Shown here: piece after piece, positions 34,468-44,614 of the stretch
How positions within the stretch are numbered: position 1 is the first letter of the stretch
Layout of the letters: each line of letters starts with the position of its first letter
Position numbers and translations under genes: made by a program
Assembly: GCF_002278035.1 (NCBI RefSeq)
Contig: NZ_CP022604.1
Span: 1,116,001 to 1,180,000 of the forward strand
Direction: 5' to 3'
Length of the DNA: 64,000 nucleotides
Origin: Ochrobactrum quorumnocens
GTDB taxonomy: Bacteria > Pseudomonadota > Alphaproteobacteria > Rhizobiales > Rhizobiaceae
Notes under the pieces: generated by a model
What the model saw: only the letters and a program-made list of their open reading frames with translations
The model's database searches: none
Told to the model about the DNA's origin: nothing

Positions 34468-35598
34468 TTACTTGTCAGCCGCAGGCAGCGGATTGACTGT
34501 GTTGTCGATCGTTACAGTAGCTCCCGGCGAAAGCCGGTTTTGACCTGCATTGATCACGATATCGCCAGCCTTCAAGCCATCCGTAATTTCTACAACGCCG
34601 CCATAACGACGACCGAGCTTGACGAAGACTTGCTGTGCGACGAGCTTTTCAGCCTGTCCTTCAGGAGCCTTTTCACCTTCCTTCGGCTGCGCTGGACGAA
34701 CAACATAGGCGTAATCACCATAAAGGCTGGTCACGATTGCAGTTTGGGGAAGTGCGAGAACATTTTCTTCTTGTGGAAGTTCGATGCGGACCTGAACAAA
34801 CTGCCCAGGTGTCAGGCGCGGTTCATCGTTCTGTACTTCTGCACGGACCGAAACCAGACGACTTGACGAGTCAATCTTCGGATCAATACCGACAATCGTC
34901 CCGTTGTAATTGAGTTGATCAGCGCTTGGGCCGACCTTCACAGCCTGACCAAGCTTAAGTGAGGTTAGCGACTGTTCGGGAACAGTGAAATCAATCCGCA
35001 TCTTGTCAGTTTCCTGCAAGGTGCCGATTACGGTGCCGGGGGTCAGATACTGGCCAAGATCGACTTTCGAAATACCAATTACGCCGTCAAAGGGAGCAGT
35101 AACGGTTTTCTGGTCGAGTACAGCCTGCATTTTCGCAACAGCTGCCTGTTTGGCGCTCGCAGCAGCAGCTGTTGTATCGACGTCGGAAACAGCACCAACA
35201 CCACGCGTGCGCAGAGTTTCAGCACGCTTCAGGTTTTGATCAGCAAGAACGGCTTCAGCCTTGGCCGCCACCAGATCGGCAGTCTCGATGCTGTTTTCCA
35301 GTTCAAGCAGAACGTCGCCCTGCTTCACTTCCTGGTTGGCCTTGAAGTTGATTTTATCAACGATACCGTTGACCTGGACAGTCAGGTCTACACCATTGAT
35401 TGCATTGGCCGAACCAATGGCTTCGATACCGGGTGTCCATACACCGGGTTGCAAGGTAACGGTAGAAACCGTCTTGGCTGGCTGCTGCATATTAGCGAAA
35501 AAATCTTTGATCGCTTGTGTTCTGAACAGGTTAAACCCAACAAGCCCCCCCACGACGATCACGAGGAAAATTATTGCCAGAATAAGGCGTTTGATCAT
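34468..35598 (-). CDS. RND efflux periplasmic adaptor (membrane fusion protein)
   Basis: This 376-residue protein starts with a single membrane anchor (MIKRLILAIIFLVIVVGGLVGF), followed by barrel-sandwich (VNGIVDKINFKANQEVKQGDVLLEL), hairpin (residues about 100-150), and beta-barrel domains (TAPFDGVIGISKVDLGQYLTPG). It connects the permease to an outer-membrane channel. A start 63 bases upstream is possible, but GGAG is placed before the ATG at 35598 and the membrane anchor begins there. First gene of the operon, divergent from the TetR regulator. Confidence 0.93.
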   Translation of the reverse strand: MIKRLILAIIFLVIVVGGLVGFNLFRTQAIKDFFANMQQPAKTVSTVTLQPGVWTPGIEAIGSANAINGVDLTVQVNGIVDKINFKANQEVKQGDVLLELENSIETADLVAAKAEAVLADQNLKRAETLRTRGVGAVSDVDTTAAAASAKQAAVAKMQAVLDQKTVTAPFDGVIGISKVDLGQYLTPGTVIGTLQETDKMRIDFTVPEQSLTSLKLGQAVKVGPSADQLNYNGTIVGIDPKIDSSSRLVSVRAEVQNDEPRLTPGQFVQVRIELPQEENVLALPQTAIVTSLYGDYAYVVRPAQPKEGEKAPEGQAEKLVAQQVFVKLGRRYGGVVEITDGLKAGDIVINAGQNRLSPGATVTIDNTVNPLPAADK

Positions 35599-35694
35599 TG
35601 CGGATGCACTCCAGGGCGTCGTTGGCGTGCTTCCTTTATGTTCCTCACAATTTGGTCGCACGTATTTTACTTGAATATCAGATGAAAATAACTG

Positions 35695-35710
35695 TACCGT
35701 CTGGACGGTA
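35695..35710. promoter_or_regulatory. Palindromic operator between efflux operon and TetR gene
   Basis: The 16-mer TACCGTCTGGACGGTA has perfect seven-base arms around a TG centre. It lies about 95 bases upstream of the adaptor ATG and about 35 bases before the regulator start, the usual place for a TetR-type repressor site controlling both genes. Confidence 0.7.
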
Positions 35711-35745
35711 TTGTCAACTATCGAACTGTCAGGAGACGCTCAGAA

Positions 35746-36291
35746 TTGCACACAAAGAATAAGGTCTCTTCGCGAGAGCGCATTTTGCGCGCAGCAGTGG
35801 AACTCGCCCAAGAGGTCGGACCAGCCCATATATCTCTCGACGCGGTAGCCGCCCGCGCAGGCCTCTCAAAAGGAGGATTGCTTTATTCGTTTCCGACAAA
35901 AGCAAAGCTGCTTGAAGGTGTGGTCGAGGAGTATATGAAGGAGCATGAACGTGCGATGGATGTTCAGGAGAACCTCCAAAGCGGCGATAAAAACCGCATT
36001 GCACGCGCCTTTTTCGACGTTTATCGCATTCAGGCCGATGACGAGCCGCCAGCCAGCGGAATTCTGGCTGCACTTGTCGAGAATCCGGATTTCATGATTC
36101 CGGTCCGACATTATCATCGATCCGTTCTGGATCGAATGTTGAAAGATGCGACAGACCCCAACCTCGTTTTGATTACCTATCTAGCTCTTTCGGGTCTGGA
36201 ATGTGGCCGTTTGCTTGATTGTGATATCATCAGTGATGAAGAGCGGCATTCAGTAATCTGTCGGCTTGAGCAGATACTGGAAGCTGGCTAA
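35746..36291 (+). CDS. TetR-family repressor of the RND efflux operon
   Basis: This 181-residue protein has the TetR DNA-binding domain at the N-terminus (RERILRAAVELAQEVGPAHISLDAVAARAGLSKGGLLYSFPTKAKLLEGVVEEYM) and a variable helical ligand domain. It starts with TTG, supported by AGGAG nine bases upstream. Divergent orientation and a perfect palindrome in the shared promoter indicate that it represses the adaptor-permease operon and perhaps itself. It could be the equivalent of BepR of Brucella, but identity is not certain. Confidence 0.88.
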   Translation: MHTKNKVSSRERILRAAVELAQEVGPAHISLDAVAARAGLSKGGLLYSFPTKAKLLEGVVEEYMKEHERAMDVQENLQSGDKNRIARAFFDVYRIQADDEPPASGILAALVENPDFMIPVRHYHRSVLDRMLKDATDPNLVLITYLALSGLECGRLLDCDIISDEERHSVICRLEQILEAG

Positions 36292-36321
36292 AACTGTATT
36301 TTGTTGAATTCAGATATAAAG

Positions 36322-36350
36322 AACGCGCCCTAAAGGCGCGTTTTCTTTCG
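36322..36350 (+). terminator. Terminator after the TetR gene
   Basis: AACGCGCC and GGCGCGTT pair around CTAAA and are followed by TTTCTTT. The convergent tgt gene ends 20 bases further on and may share it. Confidence 0.85.
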
Positions 36351-36364
36351 ATTATAATACATGC

Positions 36365-37498
36365 TCAAAGGGGTGATATGTCGCCCCTCTCCCATCCAGC
36401 AGTCGTTTCTGCCGCGAAATCTTCAAAACGCCCTTCAGCAATCGCCGCGCGGATGCCCTGCATGAGATACTGGTAATAGGCCAGATTATTCCATGTCAGC
36501 AGCATTCCGCCCAATGCTTCACCGGCCTTCACCAGATGATGCAGATAGGCGCGGCTGTAATCACGCGTCGCCGGGCAATTTGATTCTGGATCAAGCGGAC
36601 GATGATCGTCGGCATGACGTGCATTGCGCAGGTTCACTTTGCCAAAGCGTGTAAATGCTAGACCATGACGACCTGCACGTGTCGGCATCACGCAATCGAA
36701 CATGTCGATGCCGCGTGCAACCGATTTTAGAATGTCATCCGGCGTGCCAACGCCCATCAGATAGCGTGGCTTTTCGGTGGGCAGAATCGGACAAACCACT
36801 TCGAGCATATCGAGCATGACGCACTGCGGTTCACCAACCGCCAGACCACCAACGGAATAGCCCTTGAGATCCATGGCCTTCAGCGCTTCGGCAGAGCGTT
36901 CACGTAGGCGCGCATTGTCACCGCCCTGCACGATGCCGAACATCGCCTTGCCAGCCTGTGTACCAAAAGCCACCTTGCAGCGTTCTGCCCAACGCAGCGA
37001 CAATTCCATCGCGCGTTCCGTATTATTTTCAGGCGATGGGAGTGCCACGCACTCATCAAGCTGCATCTGAATGTCGCTATCGAGAAGCCCCTGAATTTCG
37101 ATGGAGCGCTCCGGCGTCATTTCATAAGGCTTACCGTCGATGTGCGAGCGGAAAGTCACACCGTTTTCATTGAGCTTACGCAGCTGCGCGAGCGACATGA
37201 CCTGAAAGCCGCCGGAATCGGTCAGAATCGGGCCTTTCCAGCCGCCGAATTCATGCAGACCACCAAGACGAGCAACGCGTTCCGCACCCGGACGCAGCAT
37301 CAGATGATAGGTGTTGCCGAGAATGATGTCGGCGCCCAAATCCTTCACCTGATCCATATACATGGCCTTGACGGTTCCGGCTGTACCAACCGGCATGAAG
37401 GCAGGCGTACGCACCACGCCGCGCGGCATGGAGATTTCGCCCTGACGGGCTGCGCCATCACGCGCAAGCACTTTGAATTCAAAATTTTCGCTGGTCAT
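36365..37498 (-). CDS. tgt: Queuine tRNA-guanine transglycosylase, atypical zinc site
   Basis: This 377-residue protein has the bacterial Tgt sequence: [11 protein letters not shown], Asp94 in [21 protein letters not shown], and the nucleophile Asp268 in [14 protein letters not shown]. It exchanges guanine-34 for preQ1 in tRNAs with GUN anticodons. The structural zinc site of bacterial Tgt is Cys-x-Cys-x2-Cys plus a His 26 residues on; here the positions read Ser306, Cys308, Thr311 and Asn337, so three of four ligands are changed. The rest of the region ([18 protein letters not shown]) is conserved. The queA gene is just upstream in the same operon, supporting the same pathway. Confidence 0.95.
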   Translation of the reverse strand: MTSENFEFKVLARDGAARQGEISMPRGVVRTPAFMPVGTAGTVKAMYMDQVKDLGADIILGNTYHLMLRPGAERVARLGGLHEFGGWKGPILTDSGGFQVMSLAQLRKLNENGVTFRSHIDGKPYEMTPERSIEIQGLLDSDIQMQLDECVALPSPENNTERAMELSLRWAERCKVAFGTQAGKAMFGIVQGGDNARLRERSAEALKAMDLKGYSVGGLAVGEPQCVMLDMLEVVCPILPTEKPRYLMGVGTPDDILKSVARGIDMFDCVMPTRAGRHGLAFTRFGKVNLRNARHADDHRPLDPESNCPATRDYSRAYLHHLVKAGEALGGMLLTWNNLAYYQYLMQGIRAAIAEGRFEDFAAETTAGWERGDISPL

Positions 37499-37538
37499 GC
37501 CGTGTCTCTAATGAATTATGCCGAAAAAGGGAACCGTT

Positions 37539-38609
37539 TCATTTCCTCTCAAGAAGACTGGAATCTCCATAGGAATAGAAACGGTAGCCTGTCTCGATTG
37601 CGTGCTTATAAGCGTCCTGCATCGTCTCAAAGCCACTAAAGGCCGAAACAAGCATGAAGAGCGTCGAGCGCGGCAAATGGAAATTAGTCATCAGCAGATC
37701 GACCGCCCGGAACTTATAGCCCGGTGTGATGAAAATATCGGTCGGGCCCGCCCATGGGCGAATGATGCCATCTTCACCGGCAGCGCTCTCGATCAGGCGC
37801 AGCGATGTTGTGCCGACACAGATTACCCGGCCACCTCGGGCATGAACGGCATTCAGCGCATCGGAAGTTTCCTGCGAAACGTAACCAATCTCGGAATGCA
37901 TCTTATGGTCCGTGGTGTCGTCGGCTTTAACCGGCAGAAACGTGCCCGCCCCCACATGCAGCGTTACGAAATGTTCTTCGATGCCACGATCGCGGATTTT
38001 CTTGAGCAGATCGGGTGTGAAATGCAGCCCGGCAGTCGGTGCTGCAACAGCCCCTTCCTCACGCGCATAAACAGTCTGATAATCGCTGCGGTCGCGCTCA
38101 TCTTCAGCGCGCTTGGATGCGATATAAGGCGGCAAAGGAATGTGGCCGACCGAAGCAATGGCTTCATCCAGCATCGCGCCAGAAAGATCGAACACCAGCA
38201 GAGCTTCACCCGCGTCACCCTTCTCAGCAACGGTTGCGTCGAGTGTTCCAAGGAAGCAGCTTGAACCGGAATGGCCGAAACGGATGCGGTCGCCTTCCTT
38301 CACGCGCTTGGCAGGACGCAGGAATGCTTTCCAGCGATCAGGGCCGGTACGCATGTGAAGTGTCGCACTGACCTGCGAAATATTGCCGTCGCGCTCGCGC
38401 ATACCTTCAAGCTGCGCAGGAATGACTTTTGTATCGTTGAAAACGAGCGCATCGCCCGGCTGCAACAGATCAGGCAGCTCGAATACCTGTCGATCTTCGA
38501 ATGGCTGGCCGGGACGCACACGCAAAAGCTTGGCGTGGTCGCGCGGTTCGGCGGGACGCAGAGCAATGCTCTCTTCCGGCAAATCGAAATCGAAAAGATC
38601 AACGCGCAT
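37539..38609 (-). CDS. queA: S-adenosylmethionine:tRNA ribosyltransferase-isomerase
   Basis: This 356-residue protein starts [24 protein letters not shown], the typical QueA N-terminus, and has [17 protein letters not shown] and [23 protein letters not shown], the substrate-binding signatures. It transfers the ribosyl part of SAM to preQ1 in tRNA to make epoxyqueuosine. Three in-frame ATGs are close together; the one at 38609 has GAGG at a good distance. It is followed by tgt, and folE earlier in the window supplies the pathway's pterin-derived precursor. Confidence 0.97.
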   Translation of the reverse strand: MRVDLFDFDLPEESIALRPAEPRDHAKLLRVRPGQPFEDRQVFELPDLLQPGDALVFNDTKVIPAQLEGMRERDGNISQVSATLHMRTGPDRWKAFLRPAKRVKEGDRIRFGHSGSSCFLGTLDATVAEKGDAGEALLVFDLSGAMLDEAIASVGHIPLPPYIASKRAEDERDRSDYQTVYAREEGAVAAPTAGLHFTPDLLKKIRDRGIEEHFVTLHVGAGTFLPVKADDTTDHKMHSEIGYVSQETSDALNAVHARGGRVICVGTTSLRLIESAAGEDGIIRPWAGPTDIFITPGYKFRAVDLLMTNFHLPRSTLFMLVSAFSGFETMQDAYKHAIETGYRFYSYGDSSLLERK

Positions 38610-38719
38610 CATAAACCTCATCAGAGCATTTCTGTCGGAATGTCACGACCGGAAATGCATCAAAGCAAGAGCGGCCCCGGCAAAACCGGAGCCGCTGTAT
38701 TTCTATAGAAACGACAGGA

Positions 38720-39226
38720 TTAGATGTCTGCTGCGATGCGTGCAGTTACGATCGTGTCTGGATCCGTAACCGGTTCGCCGCGCTTGATCGTGTCAACATT
38801 GTCCATACCTTCAATGACCTGACCCCAAACAGTGTACTGACGGTCAAGCCAAGGCGCATCGGTGAAGCAGATGAAGAACTGCGAGTTGGCCGAGTTCGGG
38901 TTCTGCGAACGTGCCATCGAAGCCGTGCCACGCTTGTGCTGCGTGTTCGAGAATTCTGCCTTAAGATCAGGCTTTTCAGAGCCGCCCATCCCAGCGCGCG
39001 AACCGTTGAAATGTGCGCCACCCGTCTTGCCGAACTTCACGTCGCCAGTCTGCGCCATGAAACCATCAATCACGCGGTGGAATACAACGCCGTCGTAAGC
39101 GCCTTCGCGCGCAAGTTCCTTGATGCGTTCTACATGGCCAGGAGCCAGGTCTGGATAGAGTTCGAGAACGACATTGCCCTTGGTGGTTTCAAGAACGAGG
39201 GTGTTTTCTGGGTCTTTGTAAGCCAT
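38720..39226 (-). CDS. ppiB: Cytoplasmic cyclophilin-type peptidyl-prolyl isomerase
   Basis: This 168-residue protein has the cyclophilin core: FHRVIDGFMAQTGD (catalytic Arg), GTASMARSQNPNSANSQFFICFTDAPWLD and WGQVIEGMDNVD. There is no signal peptide, so it acts in the cytosol and catalyses cis-trans isomerisation of prolyl bonds. GGAGAGG precedes the ATG. It is one of two adjacent cyclophilin genes of the same orientation, the other being secreted; the pair probably arose by duplication. Confidence 0.94.
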   Translation of the reverse strand: MAYKDPENTLVLETTKGNVVLELYPDLAPGHVERIKELAREGAYDGVVFHRVIDGFMAQTGDVKFGKTGGAHFNGSRAGMGGSEKPDLKAEFSNTQHKRGTASMARSQNPNSANSQFFICFTDAPWLDRQYTVWGQVIEGMDNVDTIKRGEPVTDPDTIVTARIAADI

Positions 39227-39243
39227 CGGGCCTCTCCTATTGA

Positions 39244-39287
39244 ACGCATCCCAAAATGTTGAATGATTCTTGAGACAAGGGATGCGT
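39244..39287. repeat. Inverted repeat between the two cyclophilin genes
   Basis: ACGCATCCC (39244-39252) and GGGATGCGT (39279-39287) are perfect nine-base arms around 26 bases. There is no T tract. It may stabilise or attenuate the transcript between the two genes. Confidence 0.5.
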
Positions 39288-39301
39288 ATTGAATTTAAAA
39301 C

Positions 39302-39868
39302 TTATTTCTTGTCGATCGTGGCCTTGATGATCTTGTCAGGGGTTTCAACCGAGCCATTGTCGGATTCACTTCCCTTTTTGATCTTATCAACTACGTCCAT
39401 ACCACTGACAACCTTGCCAACAACAGTGTACTGGCCGTTCAGGAATGCGCCATCATTGAACATGATAAAGAACTGTGAGTTTGCCGAATTCGGGTCCTGG
39501 CTACGAGCCATACCAACCGTACCGCGCACGAAAGGTTCCTTGGAAAACTCAGCCGGAATGTTTGGCAGTTCCGAACCACCTGTGCCAACGCGCGAAGCAT
39601 TGAAACCCTTTTCCATGTTGCCGAACTTCACGTCGCCTGTCTGAGCCATGAAGCCTGGAATCACGCGATGGAAAGCCACGCCGTTATAAGCGCCTTCCTT
39701 CACCAGCTTTTCAATCTGCGCGACGTGCTTGGGTGCAACGCTTGGGTTCAGCTCAATAGCGACATTGCCGTCTTTGAGCTGCAAATTGAGGGTGTCAGCA
39801 GCAAAGGCTGCACCTTGAGAAAATGCAACGATGCTAGCTGCGACAAGCGCCGAACGAATAAATGGCAT
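39302..39868 (-). CDS. Periplasmic cyclophilin-type peptidyl-prolyl isomerase
   Basis: This 188-residue protein has a signal peptide ending AAFA-A (residue 23), followed by a cyclophilin domain with FHRVIPGFMAQTGDVKFGN, GTVGMARSQDPNSANSQFFIMFND and VVGKVVSGMDVVDKI. It is the exported counterpart of the adjacent cytosolic isomerase and helps fold envelope proteins. GGGAG lies before the ATG. The coaD gene is 20 bases upstream in the same direction, so these genes form one operon. Confidence 0.94.
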   Translation of the reverse strand: MPFIRSALVAASIVAFSQGAAFAADTLNLQLKDGNVAIELNPSVAPKHVAQIEKLVKEGAYNGVAFHRVIPGFMAQTGDVKFGNMEKGFNASRVGTGGSELPNIPAEFSKEPFVRGTVGMARSQDPNSANSQFFIMFNDGAFLNGQYTVVGKVVSGMDVVDKIKKGSESDNGSVETPDKIIKATIDKK

Positions 39869-39888
39869 GATCGGAAAACTCCCTGCGA

Positions 39889-40383
39889 TCAGGATTTGAA
39901 TTTGGCTTCGAGCGCAGCGGCAACGGCTGCGGGAGCGAAAGGACGAATATCACCGCCCATAGAGGCAATCTGACGAACCAATGTGGCAGTAATCGTGCGC
40001 ACGGCAGGATCGGCAGGTAGAAAAACAGTCTGAAGTTCCGGCGCCATGGTGCCGTTCATGCCGGCCATCTGCATCTCATAATCGAGATCTGTGCCATCAC
40101 GTAATCCACGAACCATCAGCTGCGCACCATGTTTGCGCGCGGCATCAATCACCAGATTATCGAATGAAATCACAGAAAGCCGATTGGCATCCTTACCCAG
40201 AATAACCTCGGCGCTCGCACCGATAAGCTCGACGCGTTCCTCAAAACTGAACAATGGTTTTTTGCCCGGATGCACGCCAATGGCGACAATAACCTTGTCC
40301 GCAAGGCGCAGCGCGCCTTTCAGTACATCCATATGGCCATTGGTCACCGGGTCGAAGGAGCCAGCATAAATCGCTATCGTCAT
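39889..40383 (-). CDS. coaD: Phosphopantetheine adenylyltransferase
   Basis: This 164-residue protein starts [24 protein letters not shown], with the nucleotidyltransferase HxGH-type motif (TNGH), and has [20 protein letters not shown] and the C-terminal [13 protein letters not shown]. It attaches AMP to 4'-phosphopantetheine in the next-to-last step of coenzyme A synthesis. GGAAGA is close to the ATG. It heads the coaD-ppi-ppiB-queA-tgt group of minus-strand genes. Confidence 0.97.
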   Translation of the reverse strand: MTIAIYAGSFDPVTNGHMDVLKGALRLADKVIVAIGVHPGKKPLFSFEERVELIGASAEVILGKDANRLSVISFDNLVIDAARKHGAQLMVRGLRDGTDLDYEMQMAGMNGTMAPELQTVFLPADPAVRTITATLVRQIASMGGDIRPFAPAAVAAALEAKFKS

Positions 40384-40578
40384 TTCTTCCAGCTAGCCTT
40401 TTCTCGTCAGATTTTCAACAACAACCACAATTGGAAAGAAATCAGAAACCAAGAAAACAGATGAATGCGATATGAACAACGATTTCACGACAAGTTCACA
40501 ACCGATTTACCAAGATAGGCGCAAATTTGGTGCAACCTTTTCGCTTCTCAAGCGTATCTATAACGAAAGGATACCGCG

Positions 40579-40728
40579 ATGATGATATTTCTTCTGGCAT
40601 TATCCATGATGGTAGCGATGGCTGCATCGGCGATTGTATTGCTTCTGGAAGAGACCGAAGCGAAGCGCCAACGCGTACGTCCGACGGCATTTAGCCTCAG
40701 CACCATGCGTAAATTGAGTTCGCGTTAG
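40579..40728 (+). CDS. Small single-helix membrane peptide, 49 residues (unknown)
   Basis: The reading frame begins ATGATG, with AAAGG eight bases upstream. Residues 1-22 form one hydrophobic helix (MMIFLLALSMMVAMAASAIV), followed by a basic tail (EETEAKRQRVRPTAFSLSTMRKLSSR). It is likely inserted in the inner membrane with the basic part in the cytosol. A bidirectional terminator follows 50 bases later, which supports a transcribed gene. No known family recognised. Confidence 0.5.
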   Translation: MMIFLLALSMMVAMAASAIVLLLEETEAKRQRVRPTAFSLSTMRKLSSR

Positions 40729-40780
40729 TCTGTACAATGAGTTTCTGAAGATCGCCAATATCCTCCAGTCTTGGCATCTG

Positions 40781-40815
40781 AAAAAGGCCGATGGAAATCC
40801 CATCGGCCTTTTTGC
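40781..40815. terminator. Bidirectional terminator between small peptide gene and gyrA
   Basis: AAAAAGGCCGATGG and CCATCGGCCTTTTT pair perfectly around AAATC, with T tracts on both strands. A second hairpin, GCCCGATACT / AGTATCGGGC (40831-40854), follows directly after gyrA. Confidence 0.92.
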
Positions 40816-40862
40816 TTTGCTTCAAGGATTGCCCGATACTTCTCAGTATCGGGCTCCTCATT

Positions 40863-43673
40863 TTATTCCTCGCTTGGTGCTACTGGCGTTTCACCTTCAG
40901 GGCCAGAATCACCAGCTTCAACAACACCGTTTTCTTCGTCGCTCTCCGTTTCCGAAATGCGCTCGACCGAAACAACTTTTTCGCCATCAGCCGTGTTGAA
41001 GATCGTGACACCCTTAGTTGAACGTCCGGCAATACGAATGCCGCCGACCGGGACACGGATCAGCTGACCGCCGTCAGAGACCAGAAGAATCTGGTCGCTT
41101 GCTTCAACAGGGAATAGTGCAACGAGCTTGCCGATTTCTTCGGCTTTCGAAGTATCTGTTGCACGGATGCCCTTGCCGCCACGACCCGAAACACGGAACT
41201 CATAAGACGAAGAACGCTTGCCGTAACCATACTCACTAACAGTGAGAACGGTCTGTTCACGCGCTTTCAACTCCTGATAAAGCTCCTCGTTGAGTTCTGC
41301 TTCAACCGCGACTTCTTCTCCAACAACAACGATATCATCCGCATCGTCAGCACCCTGTGCACGGCGCTCGGCGATCGAGCGCTTGAGATATGCAGCACGC
41401 TGCGAAGCATCGGCATCGACGTGATGCAGGATCGCCATGGAGATGACCTTATCGCCATCCGCCAGATTGATACCGCGAACGCCTATCGAATTGCGGCCTG
41501 CAAAGACGCGAACGTCAGTCACAGGGAAGCGAATGCACTGGCCACCGGCACAAGTCAGAAGAACGTCATCAAATTCGGTACATGTATCGACCGAAAGGAT
41601 TTCATCGCCCTCTTCTTCCAGCTTCATCGCGATCTTACCGTTGCGGTTGACCTGAACGAAGTCAGAAAGCTTGTTACGGCGCACGGTTCCGCGCGTCGTC
41701 GAGAACATGACGTCGAGGTTTGCCCAGGATTCTTCATCCTCCGGCAATGGCATGATTGTTGTAATACGCTCACCCTGCTGCAATGGCAGCATATTGATGA
41801 GTGCCTTACCGCGCGATTGCGGATTACCGACCGGCAGACGCCAGACTTTTTCCTTGTAGACGATACCGCGCGAGGAGAAGAACAGCACCGGCGTATGCGT
41901 ATTGGCGACGAACAGACGGGTTACGAAATCCTCGTCCTTCGTTGCCATGCCGGAGCGGCCTTTGCCGCCACGACGCTGCGCACGATAAGTCGCCAGCGGC
42001 ACACGCTTGATATAACCCGCATGGCTAACCGTCACGACCATATCTTCACGGGCGATGAGGTCTTCATCGTCCATTTCCGCGCCACCGAGACCGAACTCGG
42101 TGCGGCGTGGCGTGGCGAACTCGTCGCGAACGGCAATCATCTCTTCTTTGACGATTGTCATGACGCGAATGCGTGAGCCAAGAATATCCAGATAGTCGCG
42201 GATTTCTTCGCCGATTTTGTTCAGCTCGTCCGCAACTTCGTCGCGACCAAGTGCTGTCAGGCGCTGCAGACGCAGATCAAGGATAGCACGAGCCTGCTCT
42301 TCAGAAAGGTTATACGTGTTGTCTTCATTGATCCGGTGACGCGGATCGTCAATCAGACGGATCAGTGGTGCAACGTCAGCGGCAGGCCAGCGACGTTCCA
42401 TCAACTGCTCGCGTGCCGTTGCCGGATCGGGCGCACGACGAATGAGAGCGATGATCTCGTCAATATTGGCGACAGCGATAGCCAGACCAACCAAGACATG
42501 TGCACGATCACGCGCCTTGTTGAGCAGGAATTTCGTGCGACGCGTAACCACTTCCTCGCGGAAGGCAACAAATGCGCGCAGCATATCGAGAAGGTTGAGC
42601 TGTTCCGGCTTCCCACCGTTCAGCGCCACCATGTTGCAGCCAAACGAGGTCTGCAATGGCGTGTAGCGATAAAGCTGGTTCAGCACCACATCAGCAACCG
42701 CATCGCGCTTCAGTTCGACCACAACGCGATAGCCTTCGCGGTCAGATTCGTCGCGCAGGTCGGAAATGCCTTCAATACGCTTGTCGCGCACCAGTTCGGC
42801 CATTTTCTCGATCATCGAAGCCTTGTTCACCTGATAGGGAACTTCGGTGATGATGATAGCTTCGCGGTCGCCACGCATTGGTTCAATCGCTACGCGACCG
42901 CGCATGATGACCGAGCCACGACCCGTGGTGTAGGCAGAATTGATGCCAGCGCGTCCGAGAATAATACCACCGGTCGGGAAATCCGGACCAGGGATGATCT
43001 CCATCATTTCTTCCAGTTCAATGGCTGGATTTTCAATGAGCGCTACGCAGCCGTCGATGACTTCGCCAAGATTATGCGGCGGGATGTTGGTCGCCATACC
43101 GACCGCAATACCGCCAGAACCATTGACAAGCAGGTTCGGAAAGCGTGCAGGCAGAACCATCGGTTCCCGCTCGCGGCCATCATAGTTATCCTGAAAATCA
43201 ACCGTATCCTTGTCGATATCCGACAGAAGGGATTCAGTGACTTTTTCCAGACGGCATTCGGTGTAACGCATTGCCGCTGGCGGATCGCCATCGATGGAAC
43301 CGAAATTGCCCTGTCCATCCACAAGTGGATCACGCAAGGAGAAGTCCTGCGCCATACGCACGAGGGCGTCATAAATCGATGCGTCACCATGCGGATGGTA
43401 CTTACCCATCACTTCACCGATCACACCTGCCGATTTACGGTAGGGGCGATTGTAAGCGAGGTTCATCTCGTTCATGGCATGGAGGATACGGCGATGCACA
43501 GGCTTGAGGCCGTCGCGCACGTCAGGCAGAGCGCGGCTCACGATAACGCTCATTGCGTAATCGAGATAGGAGCGCTGCATCTCCTCAATAATGGAAATCG
43601 GTTCGATACCTGTAGGGCCGCTCGGGCCGTCATTCATATCTTCGGAACCGGGTGGAGGCGTTTGATCTGACAC
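40863..43673 (-). CDS. gyrA: DNA gyrase subunit A
   Basis: This 936-residue protein covers the full subunit: a breakage-reunion domain with the catalytic tyrosine in [10 protein letters not shown], a coiled coil, and the C-terminal beta-pinwheel with the GyrA box QRRGGKG. With GyrB it introduces negative supercoils. The quinolone-binding stretch reads GDASIYDA (residues 96-103), so the Ser83-equivalent is Ala98 and the Asp87-equivalent Asp102 is kept; Ala here is a natural feature in several alphaproteobacteria. The start codon is GTG (43671-43673) with little ribosome binding site. It is monocistronic. Confidence 0.98.
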   Translation of the reverse strand: MSDQTPPPGSEDMNDGPSGPTGIEPISIIEEMQRSYLDYAMSVIVSRALPDVRDGLKPVHRRILHAMNEMNLAYNRPYRKSAGVIGEVMGKYHPHGDASIYDALVRMAQDFSLRDPLVDGQGNFGSIDGDPPAAMRYTECRLEKVTESLLSDIDKDTVDFQDNYDGREREPMVLPARFPNLLVNGSGGIAVGMATNIPPHNLGEVIDGCVALIENPAIELEEMMEIIPGPDFPTGGIILGRAGINSAYTTGRGSVIMRGRVAIEPMRGDREAIIITEVPYQVNKASMIEKMAELVRDKRIEGISDLRDESDREGYRVVVELKRDAVADVVLNQLYRYTPLQTSFGCNMVALNGGKPEQLNLLDMLRAFVAFREEVVTRRTKFLLNKARDRAHVLVGLAIAVANIDEIIALIRRAPDPATAREQLMERRWPAADVAPLIRLIDDPRHRINEDNTYNLSEEQARAILDLRLQRLTALGRDEVADELNKIGEEIRDYLDILGSRIRVMTIVKEEMIAVRDEFATPRRTEFGLGGAEMDDEDLIAREDMVVTVSHAGYIKRVPLATYRAQRRGGKGRSGMATKDEDFVTRLFVANTHTPVLFFSSRGIVYKEKVWRLPVGNPQSRGKALINMLPLQQGERITTIMPLPEDEESWANLDVMFSTTRGTVRRNKLSDFVQVNRNGKIAMKLEEEGDEILSVDTCTEFDDVLLTCAGGQCIRFPVTDVRVFAGRNSIGVRGINLADGDKVISMAILHHVDADASQRAAYLKRSIAERRAQGADDADDIVVVGEEVAVEAELNEELYQELKAREQTVLTVSEYGYGKRSSSYEFRVSGRGGKGIRATDTSKAEEIGKLVALFPVEASDQILLVSDGGQLIRVPVGGIRIAGRSTKGVTIFNTADGEKVVSVERISETESDEENGVVEAGDSGPEGETPVAPSEE

Positions 43674-43923
43674 TATTCAGATATCTTTCTCAACAGAATC
43701 GATAAAGTCACTTTATAAAGTAAAACGGTACAAAACGCCAATTTCGCGACCATTTCAACCGGCTTATTTCCATTATAAAATCAATAACTTAAAAGATATT
43801 CACATAAAGATCGCGCAATGATGTTGCCGCAAAGCGCGCTTTCCGTCGACCGAGCGTCCTTCATCAGGTACAATCTGGTTTACAATTCAGGTAAAGAATA
43901 TCAACAAAAGGGGCGAGTTTAGC

Positions 43924-44553
43924 ATGGGGTTCTACGATACGGTTTTCAGCGCCTTCGTCACCCTTCTCGTCACAATCGATCCACCCGGCCTTGCGCCGCT
44001 ATTTTTAGCACTCACACCGGGCATGGACCGCAGCCATCGCGGTCAGGTCGCGCTGCGCGCATCCATCATCGGTTTCATTGTCATGGCGCTGTTTGCCATA
44101 GCTGGCGTACAGATATTGGGAATGTTCGGCATCAGCATCGGTGCTTTCCGCGTCGCAGGTGGCTTGTTGCTTTTCTGGATCGCTTTCGAAATGATTTTTG
44201 AGAAACGAACCGAGCGCAAGGAAAAGAGCGCCGAGGTAGCCATCACCAAGGATCATATCCGCAATATCGCCGCCTTCCCGCTCGCCATTCCATTGATCGC
44301 CGGCCCGGGTGCGATTTCAGCAATCGTACTGACATCGGATTCCTTTGACGGCATCGGCCCACGGGCCGCTCTGCTCGGGGTGATAGCTGTTTGCTTGTTG
44401 ATTACGTATTTTGTGCTGTTACTCGCAGAACGCGTCGACCGGTTTCTTGGCGAAACCGGTCGTTCTATCCTGACCCGTCTGCTGGGTGTCATACTCGCAG
44501 CGCTTGCAGTTCAATTCGTCGCAGACGGCGTGAAGTCTTTAATCAACGGTTAG
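43924..44553 (+). CDS. MarC-family integral membrane protein
   Basis: This 209-residue protein has six hydrophobic segments. It has the MarC signature FVTLLVTIDPPGLAPLFLALTPGM at the N-terminus and FPLAIPLIAGPGAISAIVL in the middle. Despite the name, members are not shown to confer multiple antibiotic resistance, and the substrate is unknown. GGGGCGAG lies before the ATG. The gene lies between gyrA and the phn cluster, on the opposite strand to both. Confidence 0.92.
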   Translation: MGFYDTVFSAFVTLLVTIDPPGLAPLFLALTPGMDRSHRGQVALRASIIGFIVMALFAIAGVQILGMFGISIGAFRVAGGLLLFWIAFEMIFEKRTERKEKSAEVAITKDHIRNIAAFPLAIPLIAGPGAISAIVLTSDSFDGIGPRAALLGVIAVCLLITYFVLLLAERVDRFLGETGRSILTRLLGVILAALAVQFVADGVKSLING

Positions 44554-44614
44554 CGCATCGGCGCAAAAATCGGAATCAATTTTTGTAAAGCACGATGCGT
44601 AGAATCAAAGAGTT

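Noticed and set aside
42336..43670. A 444-codon open frame on the plus strand opposite gyrA
   Set aside because: It is an antisense shadow caused by the codon usage of gyrA, with no domain content.
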